Of a DNA stretch of 8,646 nt, positions 1 through 5,877 are shown piece after piece. The first letter of the stretch is position 1. Each line of letters starts with the position of its first letter. This stretch comes from Oxalobacteraceae bacterium. GTDB lineage: Bacteria; Pseudomonadota; Gammaproteobacteria; Burkholderiales; Burkholderiaceae_D. Below the pieces are notes generated by a model that had not been told where the DNA came from, did no database searches, and saw only the letters and a list, made by a program, of their open reading frames with translations. A program made the translations under genes and the position numbers. The stretch lies in the NCBI GenBank assembly GCA_947487325.1, contig CANKWG010000091.1, positions 1 through 8,646 on the forward strand, read 5' to 3'.

Positions 1-1124
1 CCCGGCTGTACTTTGATACCGCAATCCAGCATCGCCATTTCAGCACCGGCGATACCTGACATGAGGTGCACTTCGTTCATGTCACCAATGTGACCGATAC
101 GGAAGAGCTTACCTGCGACTTTTGACAGACCCGCGCCCAGTGAAACGTTGTAGCGCTTGTAAGCGCGCGAAATCACATCAGCACCATTGATACCTTCGGG
201 GACCATGACGGCAGACACGGTGTCGGAGTACCACTTGGGGTCAGCCGCACACAGCTTCATGCCCCAACCCTGAGTGATTGCAGCGCGCGCACCTTCGGCC
301 AGATAGTGATGACGCGCGATGATGTTGTCGAGACCTTCTTCTTCGATCATCTTCAGCGACTCAACCAGACCGTACATCAGCGACAGCGCCGGCGTGTAAG
401 GGAAATAGCCGGTCTGATTCGACGCCAACATGTCTTGCAAATCAAAGTAGGCGCGCGGCAGCTTGGCTTGCGCATGCATATCAAGTGCTTTCTGGCTCGC
501 GCACATGATGCCCAGACCGGCTGGCAACATCAGGCCTTTTTGCGAACCGGACACAGCCATATCAACGCCCCAATCATCGAAGCGGAAATCAATCGAGCCC
601 AGCGATGAAACTGCATCCACGAACAACAGCGCCGGATGCTTTGCATCGTTGAGTAACTTGCGCACTGCGCCGATATCCGAGGTCACGCCGGTGGCGGTTT
701 CATTGTGGCAGGCAAGCACAGCCTTGATCTGATGCTGAGTATCCTTGCGGAGGATGTCTGCGTACTGCTCCAGCGGCACACCGGTGCCCCAATCGGCATC
801 AACGATTTGCACATCGAGTCCGAACTTCTGGCACATCGCAATCCACAAATGACTGAACTGACCGAAGCGCGCAGCAAGTACTTTGTCACCGGGCGAGAGC
901 GTGTTCGCTATCGCAGCTTCCCAGCAACCGGTTCCGGACGATGGAAAAACGAAAGGTGTACCGTGTTCGGTACGAAAGACTTTTTTCAGACCCGGAAGGA
1001 TGGTGCGAGTAAGTACCGGAAATGTCGGCGAACGATGATCTTCCATCGAAACCATCATTGCGCGCAGAACGCGATCAGGCACGTTGGTAGGACCGGGTAC
1101 AAACAGAAAATTACGACCAGCCAT
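1..1124 (-). CDS. sgaA: Serine-glyoxylate aminotransferase, 3' end beyond window
   Basis: This is a PLP-dependent class V aminotransferase that converts serine and glyoxylate to hydroxypyruvate and glycine in the cytoplasm. I translated 374 codons from the ATG at 1124; the frame stays open to base 1, and perhaps 15-30 residues are missing compared with a usual length of about 390-400. The N-terminus reads MAGRNFLFVPGPTNVPDRVL, typical of the family. The PLP-ring aspartate is probably D170 in FVDAVSS, and the Schiff-base lysine is K196 in SGSQKG. The start is supported by an AAGGAG six bases upstream (complement of 1131-1136). It lies 73 nt downstream of glyA on the same strand, so the two are probably co-transcribed, which favours a serine-cycle role over a general alanine- or phosphoserine-type transaminase. 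The family call is firm; the exact substrate is inferred from similarity and context. Confidence 0.9.
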   Translation of the reverse strand, partial: MAGRNFLFVPGPTNVPDRVLRAMMVSMEDHRSPTFPVLTRTILPGLKKVFRTEHGTPFVFPSSGTGCWEAAIANTLSPGDKVLAARFGQFSHLWIAMCQKFGLDVQIVDADWGTGVPLEQYADILRKDTQHQIKAVLACHNETATGVTSDIGAVRKLLNDAKHPALLFVDAVSSLGSIDFRFDDWGVDMAVSGSQKGLMLPAGLGIMCASQKALDMHAQAKLPRAYFDLQDMLASNQTGYFPYTPALSLMYGLVESLKMIEEEGLDNIIARHHYLAEGARAAITQGWGMKLCAADPKWYSDTVSAVMVPEGINGADVISRAYKRYNVSLGAGLSKVAGKLFRIGHIGDMNEVHLMSGIAGAEMAMLDCGIKVQP

Positions 1125-1130
1125 TTTTAG

Positions 1131-1136
1131 CTCCTT
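1131..1136 (-). promoter_or_regulatory. Ribosome binding site of sgaA
   Basis: On the minus strand this reads AAGGAG, six bases before the ATG at 1124. It is a near-perfect Shine-Dalgarno sequence and fixes the start of the aminotransferase gene. Confidence 0.8.
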
Positions 1137-1161
1137 GTATTAATTAGATTTGGAGTTTCGG

Positions 1162-1179
1162 GGGCGATCTATGCCGCCC
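1162..1179 (-). other. Intercistronic hairpin between glyA and sgaA
   Basis: GGGCG (1162-1166) and CGCCC (1175-1179) form a five-base GC-only stem around an eight-base loop. In the minus-strand transcript no U-run follows, so it does not look like an intrinsic terminator. It could be an mRNA-processing or stabilising element that sets different glyA and sgaA levels, but a chance hairpin cannot be excluded. Confidence 0.35.
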
Positions 1180-1197
1180 TTCCCCTACTTAAAATTT

Positions 1198-2484
1198 TTA
1201 ACTACGCGCGCCGTAGACCGGGAGTGGACGCACCAGCGCGGTGACTTCTTCACGCACCTGCGCAATGCGAGCCGCATCGTTGGGTGCTTCGAGCACATCA
1301 GCAATAAGATGCGCCGTCGCACGCACTTCGTCTTCACGAAAACCGCGCGTGGTCATTGCGGGTGACCCCAGACGAATACCACTCGTGATCATCGCTTTTT
1401 CCGGATCGTTGGGAATGCCGTTCTTGTTGCAGGTGATGTGCGCGAGACCCAGCGCTGCCTCGGCCGCTTTGCCCGTAATGCCTTTGGCACGCAAATCGAC
1501 CAGCATCACGTGCGACTCGGTACGACCACTGACGATACGCAGACCGCGCTCTACCAATGTCTCTGCGAGTACGGCAGCATTTTTAATCACTTGCTGTTGA
1601 TATGTTTTAAAGGCTGGTTGCAGCGCCTCATGAAACGCGGCTGCCTTGCCAGCGATGACATGCATCAGCGGACCACCCTGCAAGCCAGGGAAAATCGCGC
1701 TGTTGATTTTCTTTGCCATGTCTTCGTTGTTCATCAGGATAATGCCGCCACGTGGGCCGCGCAGGCTCTTATGCGTGGTTGAAGTCACCACATCCGCATG
1801 CGGCACCGGATTCGGGTACACACCACCCGCAATCAGCCCCGAGTAGTGCGCCATGTCCACCAAAAAGTATGCACCCACATCTTTGGCGACTTTGGCAAAA
1901 CGTGCCCAGTCAATTTTTAGTGCATACGCGGATGCACCGGCAATGATCAGTTTGGGTTTGTGCTCATGGGCCGTGCGCTCCATGGCGTCGTAGTCAATCT
2001 CTTCTTTTTCGTTCAAGCCGTAGCTGACGACGTTGAACCATTTGCCGCTCATGTTCAGGTGCATGCCGTGCGTGAGGTGTCCGCCTTCGGCCAGCGACAT
2101 GCCCATGATCGTGTCGCCGGGATTGAGCAAGGCCAGAAACACGGCCTGATTCGCCTGCGAACCCGAGTTCGCCTGAACGTTCGCGAAATTCGCGCCGTAG
2201 AGTTCTTTCAATCGATCAATGCAAAGCTGCTCAACAATATCGACATACTCGCAGCCACCGTAGTAGCGCTTGCCGGGATAACCCTCGGCATATTTATTTG
2301 TGAGCACCGAACCCTGGGCCTGCATGACCGCCGGGCTGGTGTAATTTTCAGATGCGATCAATTCAATATGGTCTTCTTGGCGAGTCGCCTCCTGCTGAAT
2401 TGCGGCCCAAAGCGCGGGGTCGCTCTGCGATAAATCCAGGTGATCCGGAAATGCGCCGCTGGTGGGGCTGACTCGAGTGAGCAT
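1198..2484 (-). CDS. glyA: Serine hydroxymethyltransferase
   Basis: This cytoplasmic PLP enzyme interconverts glycine plus 5,10-methylene-tetrahydrofolate with serine plus tetrahydrofolate. The 428-residue product is within the usual 415-430 range. Visible signatures are ELIASENYTS (residues 41-50), NKYAEGYPGKRYYGGCEYVD (63-82), VDMAHYSGLIAGG (209-221) and the PLP-lysine motif TSTTHKSLRGPRGG with K239 as the Schiff-base lysine. The frame is open upstream to 2562, but the ATG at 2484 is chosen because AGGAGA lies six bases before it and the family N-terminus begins there. Because sgaA follows directly, this copy probably serves the serine cycle; whether the genome has a second housekeeping glyA cannot be seen. 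A leader hairpin precedes the ribosome binding site. The identification is very secure. Confidence 0.97.
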   Translation of the reverse strand: MLTRVSPTSGAFPDHLDLSQSDPALWAAIQQEATRQEDHIELIASENYTSPAVMQAQGSVLTNKYAEGYPGKRYYGGCEYVDIVEQLCIDRLKELYGANFANVQANSGSQANQAVFLALLNPGDTIMGMSLAEGGHLTHGMHLNMSGKWFNVVSYGLNEKEEIDYDAMERTAHEHKPKLIIAGASAYALKIDWARFAKVAKDVGAYFLVDMAHYSGLIAGGVYPNPVPHADVVTSTTHKSLRGPRGGIILMNNEDMAKKINSAIFPGLQGGPLMHVIAGKAAAFHEALQPAFKTYQQQVIKNAAVLAETLVERGLRIVSGRTESHVMLVDLRAKGITGKAAEAALGLAHITCNKNGIPNDPEKAMITSGIRLGSPAMTTRGFREDEVRATAHLIADVLEAPNDAARIAQVREEVTALVRPLPVYGARS

Positions 2485-2490
2485 ATTGAT

Positions 2491-2496
2491 TCTCCT
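2491..2496 (-). promoter_or_regulatory. Ribosome binding site of glyA
   Basis: The minus strand reads AGGAGA six bases before the ATG at 2484. This selects that start over the in-frame upstream codon at 2562, which would add 26 residues that do not resemble the family N-terminus. Confidence 0.8.
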
Positions 2497-2506
2497 GTTG
2501 GGGTCA

Positions 2507-2533
2507 TTTGCGGGCGAAAGCGCCGATCGCAAA
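2507..2533 (-). promoter_or_regulatory. Hairpin in the glyA leader, possible translational control element
   Basis: On the minus strand, TTTGCG and CGCAAA form a six-base outer stem, and GGCG and CGCC a four-base inner stem closed by a CTTT loop. A three-base ATC bulge sits on the 5' side. The hairpin ends 10 bases before the AGGAGA ribosome binding site. A sequence just upstream in the transcript (GGCGCC, complement of 2542-2547) could instead pair with the GGCGC of the inner stem, so two exclusive folds are conceivable. I do not recognise a known riboswitch class here, and regulatory function is inference. Confidence 0.35.
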
Positions 2534-2619
2534 GGTGCAAAGGCGCCTTGACGGGCCGCCAATACTATTCAGGCGCTAACTGTACTGATGAGTTCATTTC
2601 AGGAAAAATAAATATTTCT

Positions 2620-2647
2620 TTACTATAAGTTCAGATTTTCTTATCAA
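2620..2647 (-). promoter_or_regulatory. Putative sigma-70-type promoter of glyA
   Basis: Within an AT-rich patch the minus strand has TTGATA (complement of 2642-2647, -35-like), a 16-base spacer and TAGTAA (complement of 2620-2625, -10-like). An overlapping alternative -10, TATAGT, would give too short a spacer. The position would give a leader of about 130 nt before glyA. The match is moderate and rests on consensus only. Confidence 0.35.
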
Positions 2648-2868
2648 TAGCCTGAGGCGATCCACGGACCGACAACAGTTCGGCCGATCGAGCGCTCACT
2701 ACGATGTAAAGCCGCATTAGCACTGCGTTCCGTAGCGGCGAGATAATGCCGGGGACAAAATCCAGCGGTCAGATCAGGCCAGCTGATTTACACCCGACGG
2801 GACCAAGGCAGATAAAGATTTAGCCAGCCGACCTGAAAGAGAGCATTACTTGGCCTGACAGACCTTGT
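2648..2868. other. Gene-free intergenic stretch between glyA promoter and oxidoreductase gene
   Basis: I see no coding region with family resemblance and no tRNA-like structure here. Together with the glyA leader it makes a gene-free stretch of 384 bases. It holds an inverted repeat (2767-2780 against 2852-2864) and a small hairpin ATCAG/CTGAT around 2773-2787. No convincing intrinsic terminator with a U-run follows the minus-strand gene that ends at 2869. Confidence 0.5.
2767..2864. repeat. Imperfect inverted repeat with 71-base spacer
   Basis: The left arm GGTCAGATCAGGCC (2767-2780) and right arm GGCCTGACAGACC (2852-2864) pair through TCAGGCC/GGCCTGA (7 bp) and GGTC/GACC (4 bp), separated by an internal loop. 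It lies just beyond the stop of the oxidoreductase gene at 2869. It may be a 3'-end mRNA structure, or chance. Confidence 0.3.
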
Positions 2869-3882
2869 TCAGTCGACAACTCGAATCAGCCGACGACCCA
2901 AATTTTCGCCCCGATAGAGCCCAGCGATCGCATCCGGGGCATGGTCGATACTGGGGAGTACCTCCTCTTCGTAACGGATGAGACCCCGACGCACCCAATC
3001 GGCCAGATCGACGCGCGCGGCGGCATAGTGATCCCTATGATCAAGAATCACGAAGCCTTGCATGCGAGCCCGCTTGACCAGCAGCTGTCGTTCGACGCGA
3101 GGACCGAGTGGCGTGGGATTCCAGTTAGCGATGGAAGCCGTGCCGCAAATGATCACGCGCGCGCCCACGTTCAGATGCTGCATCACTGCATCGCTGATGC
3201 TGCCCGATGTATTGTCAAAATAAATGTCCACACCATTCGGACACGCTGCCGCCAATTGTTCGACAAAATCCTCGCATTTGTAATCAACAGCACTGTCATA
3301 TTGAAAGCGATCGACGCACAGCTGACGCTTGGACTCACCACCCGTAATCGCAACGGTGTGACAACCATGAAGACGTGCAATCTGCCCCACACAAGAACCC
3401 ACCGCACCTGCGCCCGTGGAGACCAGCACGGTCTCGCCTGATTTGGGCTCACCGATCCGCATCAGTCCGTAGTGCGCCGTAATACCGTTAATGCCGAGTA
3501 CACCCAGCGAGGTCGACAAAGGCAGATCCGCCTGATCAACTCGGTAGTCAATCGTGCTCACATCTACCGCTGCGTAATCCTGCCAGCCGAACATGCCGGT
3601 TACACGCGTACCCACCGGCCATTGCGGATCCTGGGAGGCGACGATTTCACCGGCCGCAAAAGAACGCATGACCTCACCGATGCCAACGGGTTGCGAGTAA
3701 TTGGCCACCGCATTCACCCAACCACGCATGGCCGGCTCGACGGCAAGAAAGTGATTGCGTATCAACACCTGACCCGACTGCGGTTGCGGTATGGCGGTCT
3801 CCACAATGCGAAAGTGCTCAGCTTGCGGAATGCCTTCGGGACGGCTGGAGAGAATCACCTGACGGTTAATGAGAGCGGACAT
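2869..3882 (-). CDS. NADP-dependent oxidoreductase, zinc-independent MDR family (CurA-like)
   Basis: This 337-residue protein belongs to the medium-chain dehydrogenase/reductase superfamily, in the branch of NADPH-dependent enal/enone reductases (curcumin reductase CurA, prostaglandin reductase and leukotriene dehydrogenase relatives). It starts MSALINRQVILSSRPEGIPQ with the typical catalytic-domain sequence FLAVEPAMRGW (residues 45-55). The nucleotide-binding motif is VLVSTGAGAVGS (152-163), followed by the NADP-favouring loop ITGGESKRQ (179-187) and the family segment DIYFDNTSG (219-227). No structural-zinc cysteine cluster is visible, as expected for this branch. The enzyme probably reduces alpha,beta-unsaturated carbonyl compounds in the cytoplasm; the actual substrate is unknown. 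The start at 3882 lacks a clear Shine-Dalgarno sequence. It is divergent from the short-chain dehydrogenase gene at 4103. Confidence 0.88.
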   Translation of the reverse strand: MSALINRQVILSSRPEGIPQAEHFRIVETAIPQPQSGQVLIRNHFLAVEPAMRGWVNAVANYSQPVGIGEVMRSFAAGEIVASQDPQWPVGTRVTGMFGWQDYAAVDVSTIDYRVDQADLPLSTSLGVLGINGITAHYGLMRIGEPKSGETVLVSTGAGAVGSCVGQIARLHGCHTVAITGGESKRQLCVDRFQYDSAVDYKCEDFVEQLAAACPNGVDIYFDNTSGSISDAVMQHLNVGARVIICGTASIANWNPTPLGPRVERQLLVKRARMQGFVILDHRDHYAAARVDLADWVRRGLIRYEEEVLPSIDHAPDAIAGLYRGENLGRRLIRVVD

Positions 3883-4102
3883 GATTTGATTGTTTAGTTT
3901 TTAACAGTAGGGTACGACACCTGCCAGCGAAGGTAACAGAGATCCGTTCCGACGCCGAGAGTCATGTGGGTGAGTGGTAAGATCAAGCTGCCTGAAAGTT
4001 AGCAAGTCAATTGCAACACGCTCACAGGCGAGGATAGCAAAGCACGTTCACTATCGCTAAACGCGCTCTGCATTGGCAATCACAATAAAACGAGACAAGC
4101 TC
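3883..4102. promoter_or_regulatory. Divergent intergenic region between MDR and SDR genes
   Basis: These 220 bases separate two divergent oxidoreductase genes, so promoters for both must lie here or inside the coding ends. No strong -35/-10 pair is evident on either strand. An inverted repeat GATAG (4033-4037) / CTATC (4051-4055) with a 13-base centre lies about 50 bases before the SDR start and could be a regulator site; this is weak evidence. Confidence 0.3.
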
Positions 4103-4858
4103 ATGAATTCTCATCGCGTCGCACTGATTACTGGTGGAGGCACTGGCATAGGCAAGGCTGCTGCAAAAGCTTTACTGCAAGCGGGTTATCAGGTCGTAAT
4201 CACCGGCCGAAATCTCGATAAGCTCCAGACAGCACTCGAGGACATAGGAGGCACCGACGCCAATGCGCTGGCAGTGGCCAGTGATGTCGGCGATCCCGAC
4301 AGTGTGAAGCAGCTATTCGCCAGCCTGAAAACAAAATTTGGCCGCATCGATGTGCTGTTTAATAACGCGGGCACTGCATCTCCACCGATGTCAATGGAAG
4401 AGCTGAGCTACGCGCAGTGGATGAATGTCGTGAATGCCAACCTGACAGGTTCTTTTTTGTGCGCGCAAGAAGCGATGCGCATGATGAAAGCACAGTCACC
4501 CAAAGGGGGACGCATTATTAACAACGGATCGATTTCAGCCAATACGCCACGGCCTTTCTCCGCACCCTACACTGCCACCAAACATGCCATTACCGGGCTC
4601 ACTAAGTCGATCGCACTCGATGGTCGTGCAGACCGCATCGCCTGCAGCCAAATTTATATCGGTAATGCTGCCACTGCAATTACACAGGTGATCAGCAAAG
4701 GCGTGATTCAGGCGGATGGGTCACTGAAGGCAGAGCCGACGATGGATGTCGACCACGTTGGGCAGGCGATAGTACACATCGCCGATTTACCGTTGGAGAG
4801 CAATATCCTGTTTATGACGATCATGGCGACAACCATGCCCTATGTCGGGCGCGGATAG
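4103..4858 (+). CDS. Short-chain dehydrogenase/reductase (SDR), classical type
   Basis: This is a 251-residue, single-domain, Rossmann-fold NAD(P)-dependent oxidoreductase. The cofactor motif TGGGTGIG is at residues 10-17, the NNAG motif at 87-90, and the catalytic set is S143 (NGSIS), Y156 and K160 (YTATK), with the supporting asparagine in the NANLTG segment near 111-113. ITGRNLDK (33-40) has an arginine right after the second beta strand, which favours NADP(H) in this family. The length is normal for classical SDRs. The frame is open to a TTG at 4073, but the ATG at 4103 places the cofactor motif at the usual distance from the N-terminus; a weak GAGA lies seven bases upstream. The substrate cannot be told from sequence. 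It is divergent from the MDR gene and abuts the MAPEG gene tail to tail. Confidence 0.9.
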   Translation: MNSHRVALITGGGTGIGKAAAKALLQAGYQVVITGRNLDKLQTALEDIGGTDANALAVASDVGDPDSVKQLFASLKTKFGRIDVLFNNAGTASPPMSMEELSYAQWMNVVNANLTGSFLCAQEAMRMMKAQSPKGGRIINNGSISANTPRPFSAPYTATKHAITGLTKSIALDGRADRIACSQIYIGNAATAITQVISKGVIQADGSLKAEPTMDVDHVGQAIVHIADLPLESNILFMTIMATTMPYVGRG

Positions 4859-5266
4859 TCAGAACAGCAGCACGCCTCGCAGAGCCAGCCCCATCAGCGC
4901 ACCAAACCACAAACCGGCGAGCGTGACAAAGGCAATACCAAATCCCGGACCTCGTCTTGCAGGGTTACTCAGATAAGCCTGCGCGTACCATGCGCGACCG
5001 AGGAGCCAAATCACGCCCATCGCAAAGGCACCGATCTCGCCGTTGAAGACCGCATAGATCCAGAGCGAAGGTAGCATCATTAGTGCGGCTTCCATCGTGT
5101 TCATCTGCACGCGATAAGCACGATCGAACATCTCATGACCCGACGTTGCTGGCGCCATGATTGAATATTTGACGCGCGCTTTGCCAACAATGACTGAAGT
5201 AACGAACATCAGCAAAACGGTGAGCAGCGTAATGAGGGAGGTCAGCGGATAAGCATTCATGGGCAT
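4859..5266 (-). CDS. MAPEG family integral membrane protein
   Basis: This is a protein of about 135 residues with four predicted hydrophobic segments, as in the MAPEG family (membrane-associated proteins in eicosanoid and glutathione metabolism; the bacterial members often have glutathione-dependent or unknown activity). The signature is the polar stretch after the first helix, FDRAYRVQMNTMEAALMMLP, with the family's conserved Arg, Gln, Asn and Glu pattern. Hydrophobic segments lie near residues 8-28, 55-75, 80-98 and 108-134. The start is uncertain: ATG codons at 5266 and 5260 are both possible, a TTG lies at 5269, and none has a clear ribosome binding site. The gene follows the adhesin-E-like gene after about 31 nt on the same strand, so co-transcription is likely. 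Its stop directly abuts the SDR stop. Its enzymatic activity is unknown. Confidence 0.85.
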   Translation of the reverse strand: MPMNAYPLTSLITLLTVLLMFVTSVIVGKARVKYSIMAPATSGHEMFDRAYRVQMNTMEAALMMLPSLWIYAVFNGEIGAFAMGVIWLLGRAWYAQAYLSNPARRGPGFGIAFVTLAGLWFGALMGLALRGVLLF

Positions 5267-5297
5267 CAATAAAAATTTTAAAAACTGCGCACTACGT

Positions 5298-5687
5298 TTA
5301 CTGGCTTTCGCATACAGCTCGCATCAAATGATCGTCAGGCGTTTGTGGCACGACATCAACCCAACTACTCACCAGATTCTGTTCCGTGATTAGCGTTCCC
5401 GCACCCATGGCGTCTGACATTTTATGGATACTCAAGATCCGCCGCTGATGTTTACGGCAGCTGAATTCGGTTGGGTAGAGTACCGACCGGTAGGTCTTGC
5501 CCGATGCATCGGTCACCGGGGTTCGCAGGTCATGCAAATCCCAGATGAAAGCGTTACCGCTCATATTCACCATGCGAAGCTTATCGTAGTACCGAATAAG
5601 CTCATTGATTTCCGCATATTGCACCCAGTTTTCTGCGAAAGCTGGCGTTGCGATCAAATAGGCGCACAGATAAAACCATTTCTTCAT
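5298..5687 (-). CDS. Exported small protein, surface-adhesin E-like
   Basis: This 129-residue protein starts with a Sec signal peptide: lysines at 2-3, a hydrophobic core, and a probable cleavage after TPAFA at residue 18. The mature part resembles the surface-adhesin protein E-like family found in many proteobacteria: an aromatic NWVQYAEIN start, YYDKLRM, VWDLHD-like FIWDLHDL, TYRSVLYPTEFSC, and a final AVC. Two cysteines, one in EFSCRKH and one in AVCESQ, probably form the family's disulfide. Function outside the pathogen Haemophilus is not established, so an adhesin role here should not be assumed; it acts in the periplasm or at the surface. The ATG at 5687 lacks a clear Shine-Dalgarno sequence but gives a perfect signal peptide. 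It heads a likely two-gene unit with the MAPEG gene. Confidence 0.75.
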   Translation of the reverse strand: MKKWFYLCAYLIATPAFAENWVQYAEINELIRYYDKLRMVNMSGNAFIWDLHDLRTPVTDASGKTYRSVLYPTEFSCRKHQRRILSIHKMSDAMGAGTLITEQNLVSSWVDVVPQTPDDHLMRAVCESQ

Positions 5688-5772
5688 GGTGGGCAGTCTT
5701 AGCGAGATAGGAATGGGCTTATTGTCGCAGAAGGTGGAGACAACCGCATTTTTGAGTATGACTTCGGATCGG

Positions 5773-5800
5773 CTGCGTTCTGCGTTCTGCGTTCTGCGTT
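5773..5800 (+). repeat. Tandem heptamer repeat, four copies of CTGCGTT
   Basis: Four perfect head-to-tail copies of CTGCGTT run through this interval, followed by a degraded unit beginning CCGCG. The array sits 77 bases before the methyltransferase start codon. Because the unit is not a multiple of three, a change in copy number would alter spacing, and also the frame of the open reading frame that continues upstream to 5686. Confidence 0.9.
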
Positions 5801-5865
5801 CCGCGCATCCAATTAAATGGGCTCGAGATGAGGGAATGCGGAATCTGGCACACTGGCCGTTTTAC

Positions 5866-5870
5866 GGGGA
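5866..5870 (+). promoter_or_regulatory. Ribosome binding site of methyltransferase gene
   Basis: GGGGA lies seven bases before the ATG at 5878. It supports that start rather than the in-frame ATG at 5686. Confidence 0.55.
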
Positions 5871-5877
5871 TCCGATC

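Larger units (their letters stand above)
5688..5877. promoter_or_regulatory. Divergent promoter region of adhesin-E-like and methyltransferase genes
   Basis: These 190 bases lie between two divergent genes. An inverted repeat TTGTC (5722-5726) / GACAA (5739-5743) with a 12-base centre could be an operator. The heptamer tandem repeat lies at 5773-5800. No clear sigma-70 promoter can be called on either strand. Confidence 0.35.

Noticed and set aside
306..1130. Several plus-strand open frames at the left end
   Set aside because: The minus strand encodes a continuous aminotransferase through this whole stretch with intact active-site motifs, so the plus-strand frames are by-products.
1960..2433. 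A 157-codon plus-strand open frame opposite glyA
   Set aside because: It is antisense to a securely identified glyA, resembles no family, and has no export signal or convincing ribosome binding site.
2773..2787. Hairpin ATCAG/CTGAT as terminator of the MDR gene
   Set aside because: The stem is only five bases, and in the minus-strand transcript it is followed by a mixed sequence with no U-run.
2941..3441. A 166-codon plus-strand open frame opposite the MDR oxidoreductase
   Set aside because: It is a shadow of a well-conserved coding sequence on the other strand, and its translation shows no recognisable motif.
4011..4040. TTGCAA with a downstream TAGCAA as a promoter for the SDR gene
   Set aside because: The -10 match is poor (three of six) and the spacer of 18 is suboptimal; not strong enough to list as a promoter.
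4073..4102. TTG start at 4073 for the SDR gene
   Set aside because: The added ten residues are charged, have no ribosome binding site, and push the cofactor motif farther from the N-terminus than usual for classical SDRs.
5686..5877. N-terminal extension of the methyltransferase from the ATG at 5686
   Set aside because: The added 64 residues are low in quality and run through the heptamer repeat. The ATG at 5878 has a Shine-Dalgarno-like GGGGA and begins a proper signal peptide.
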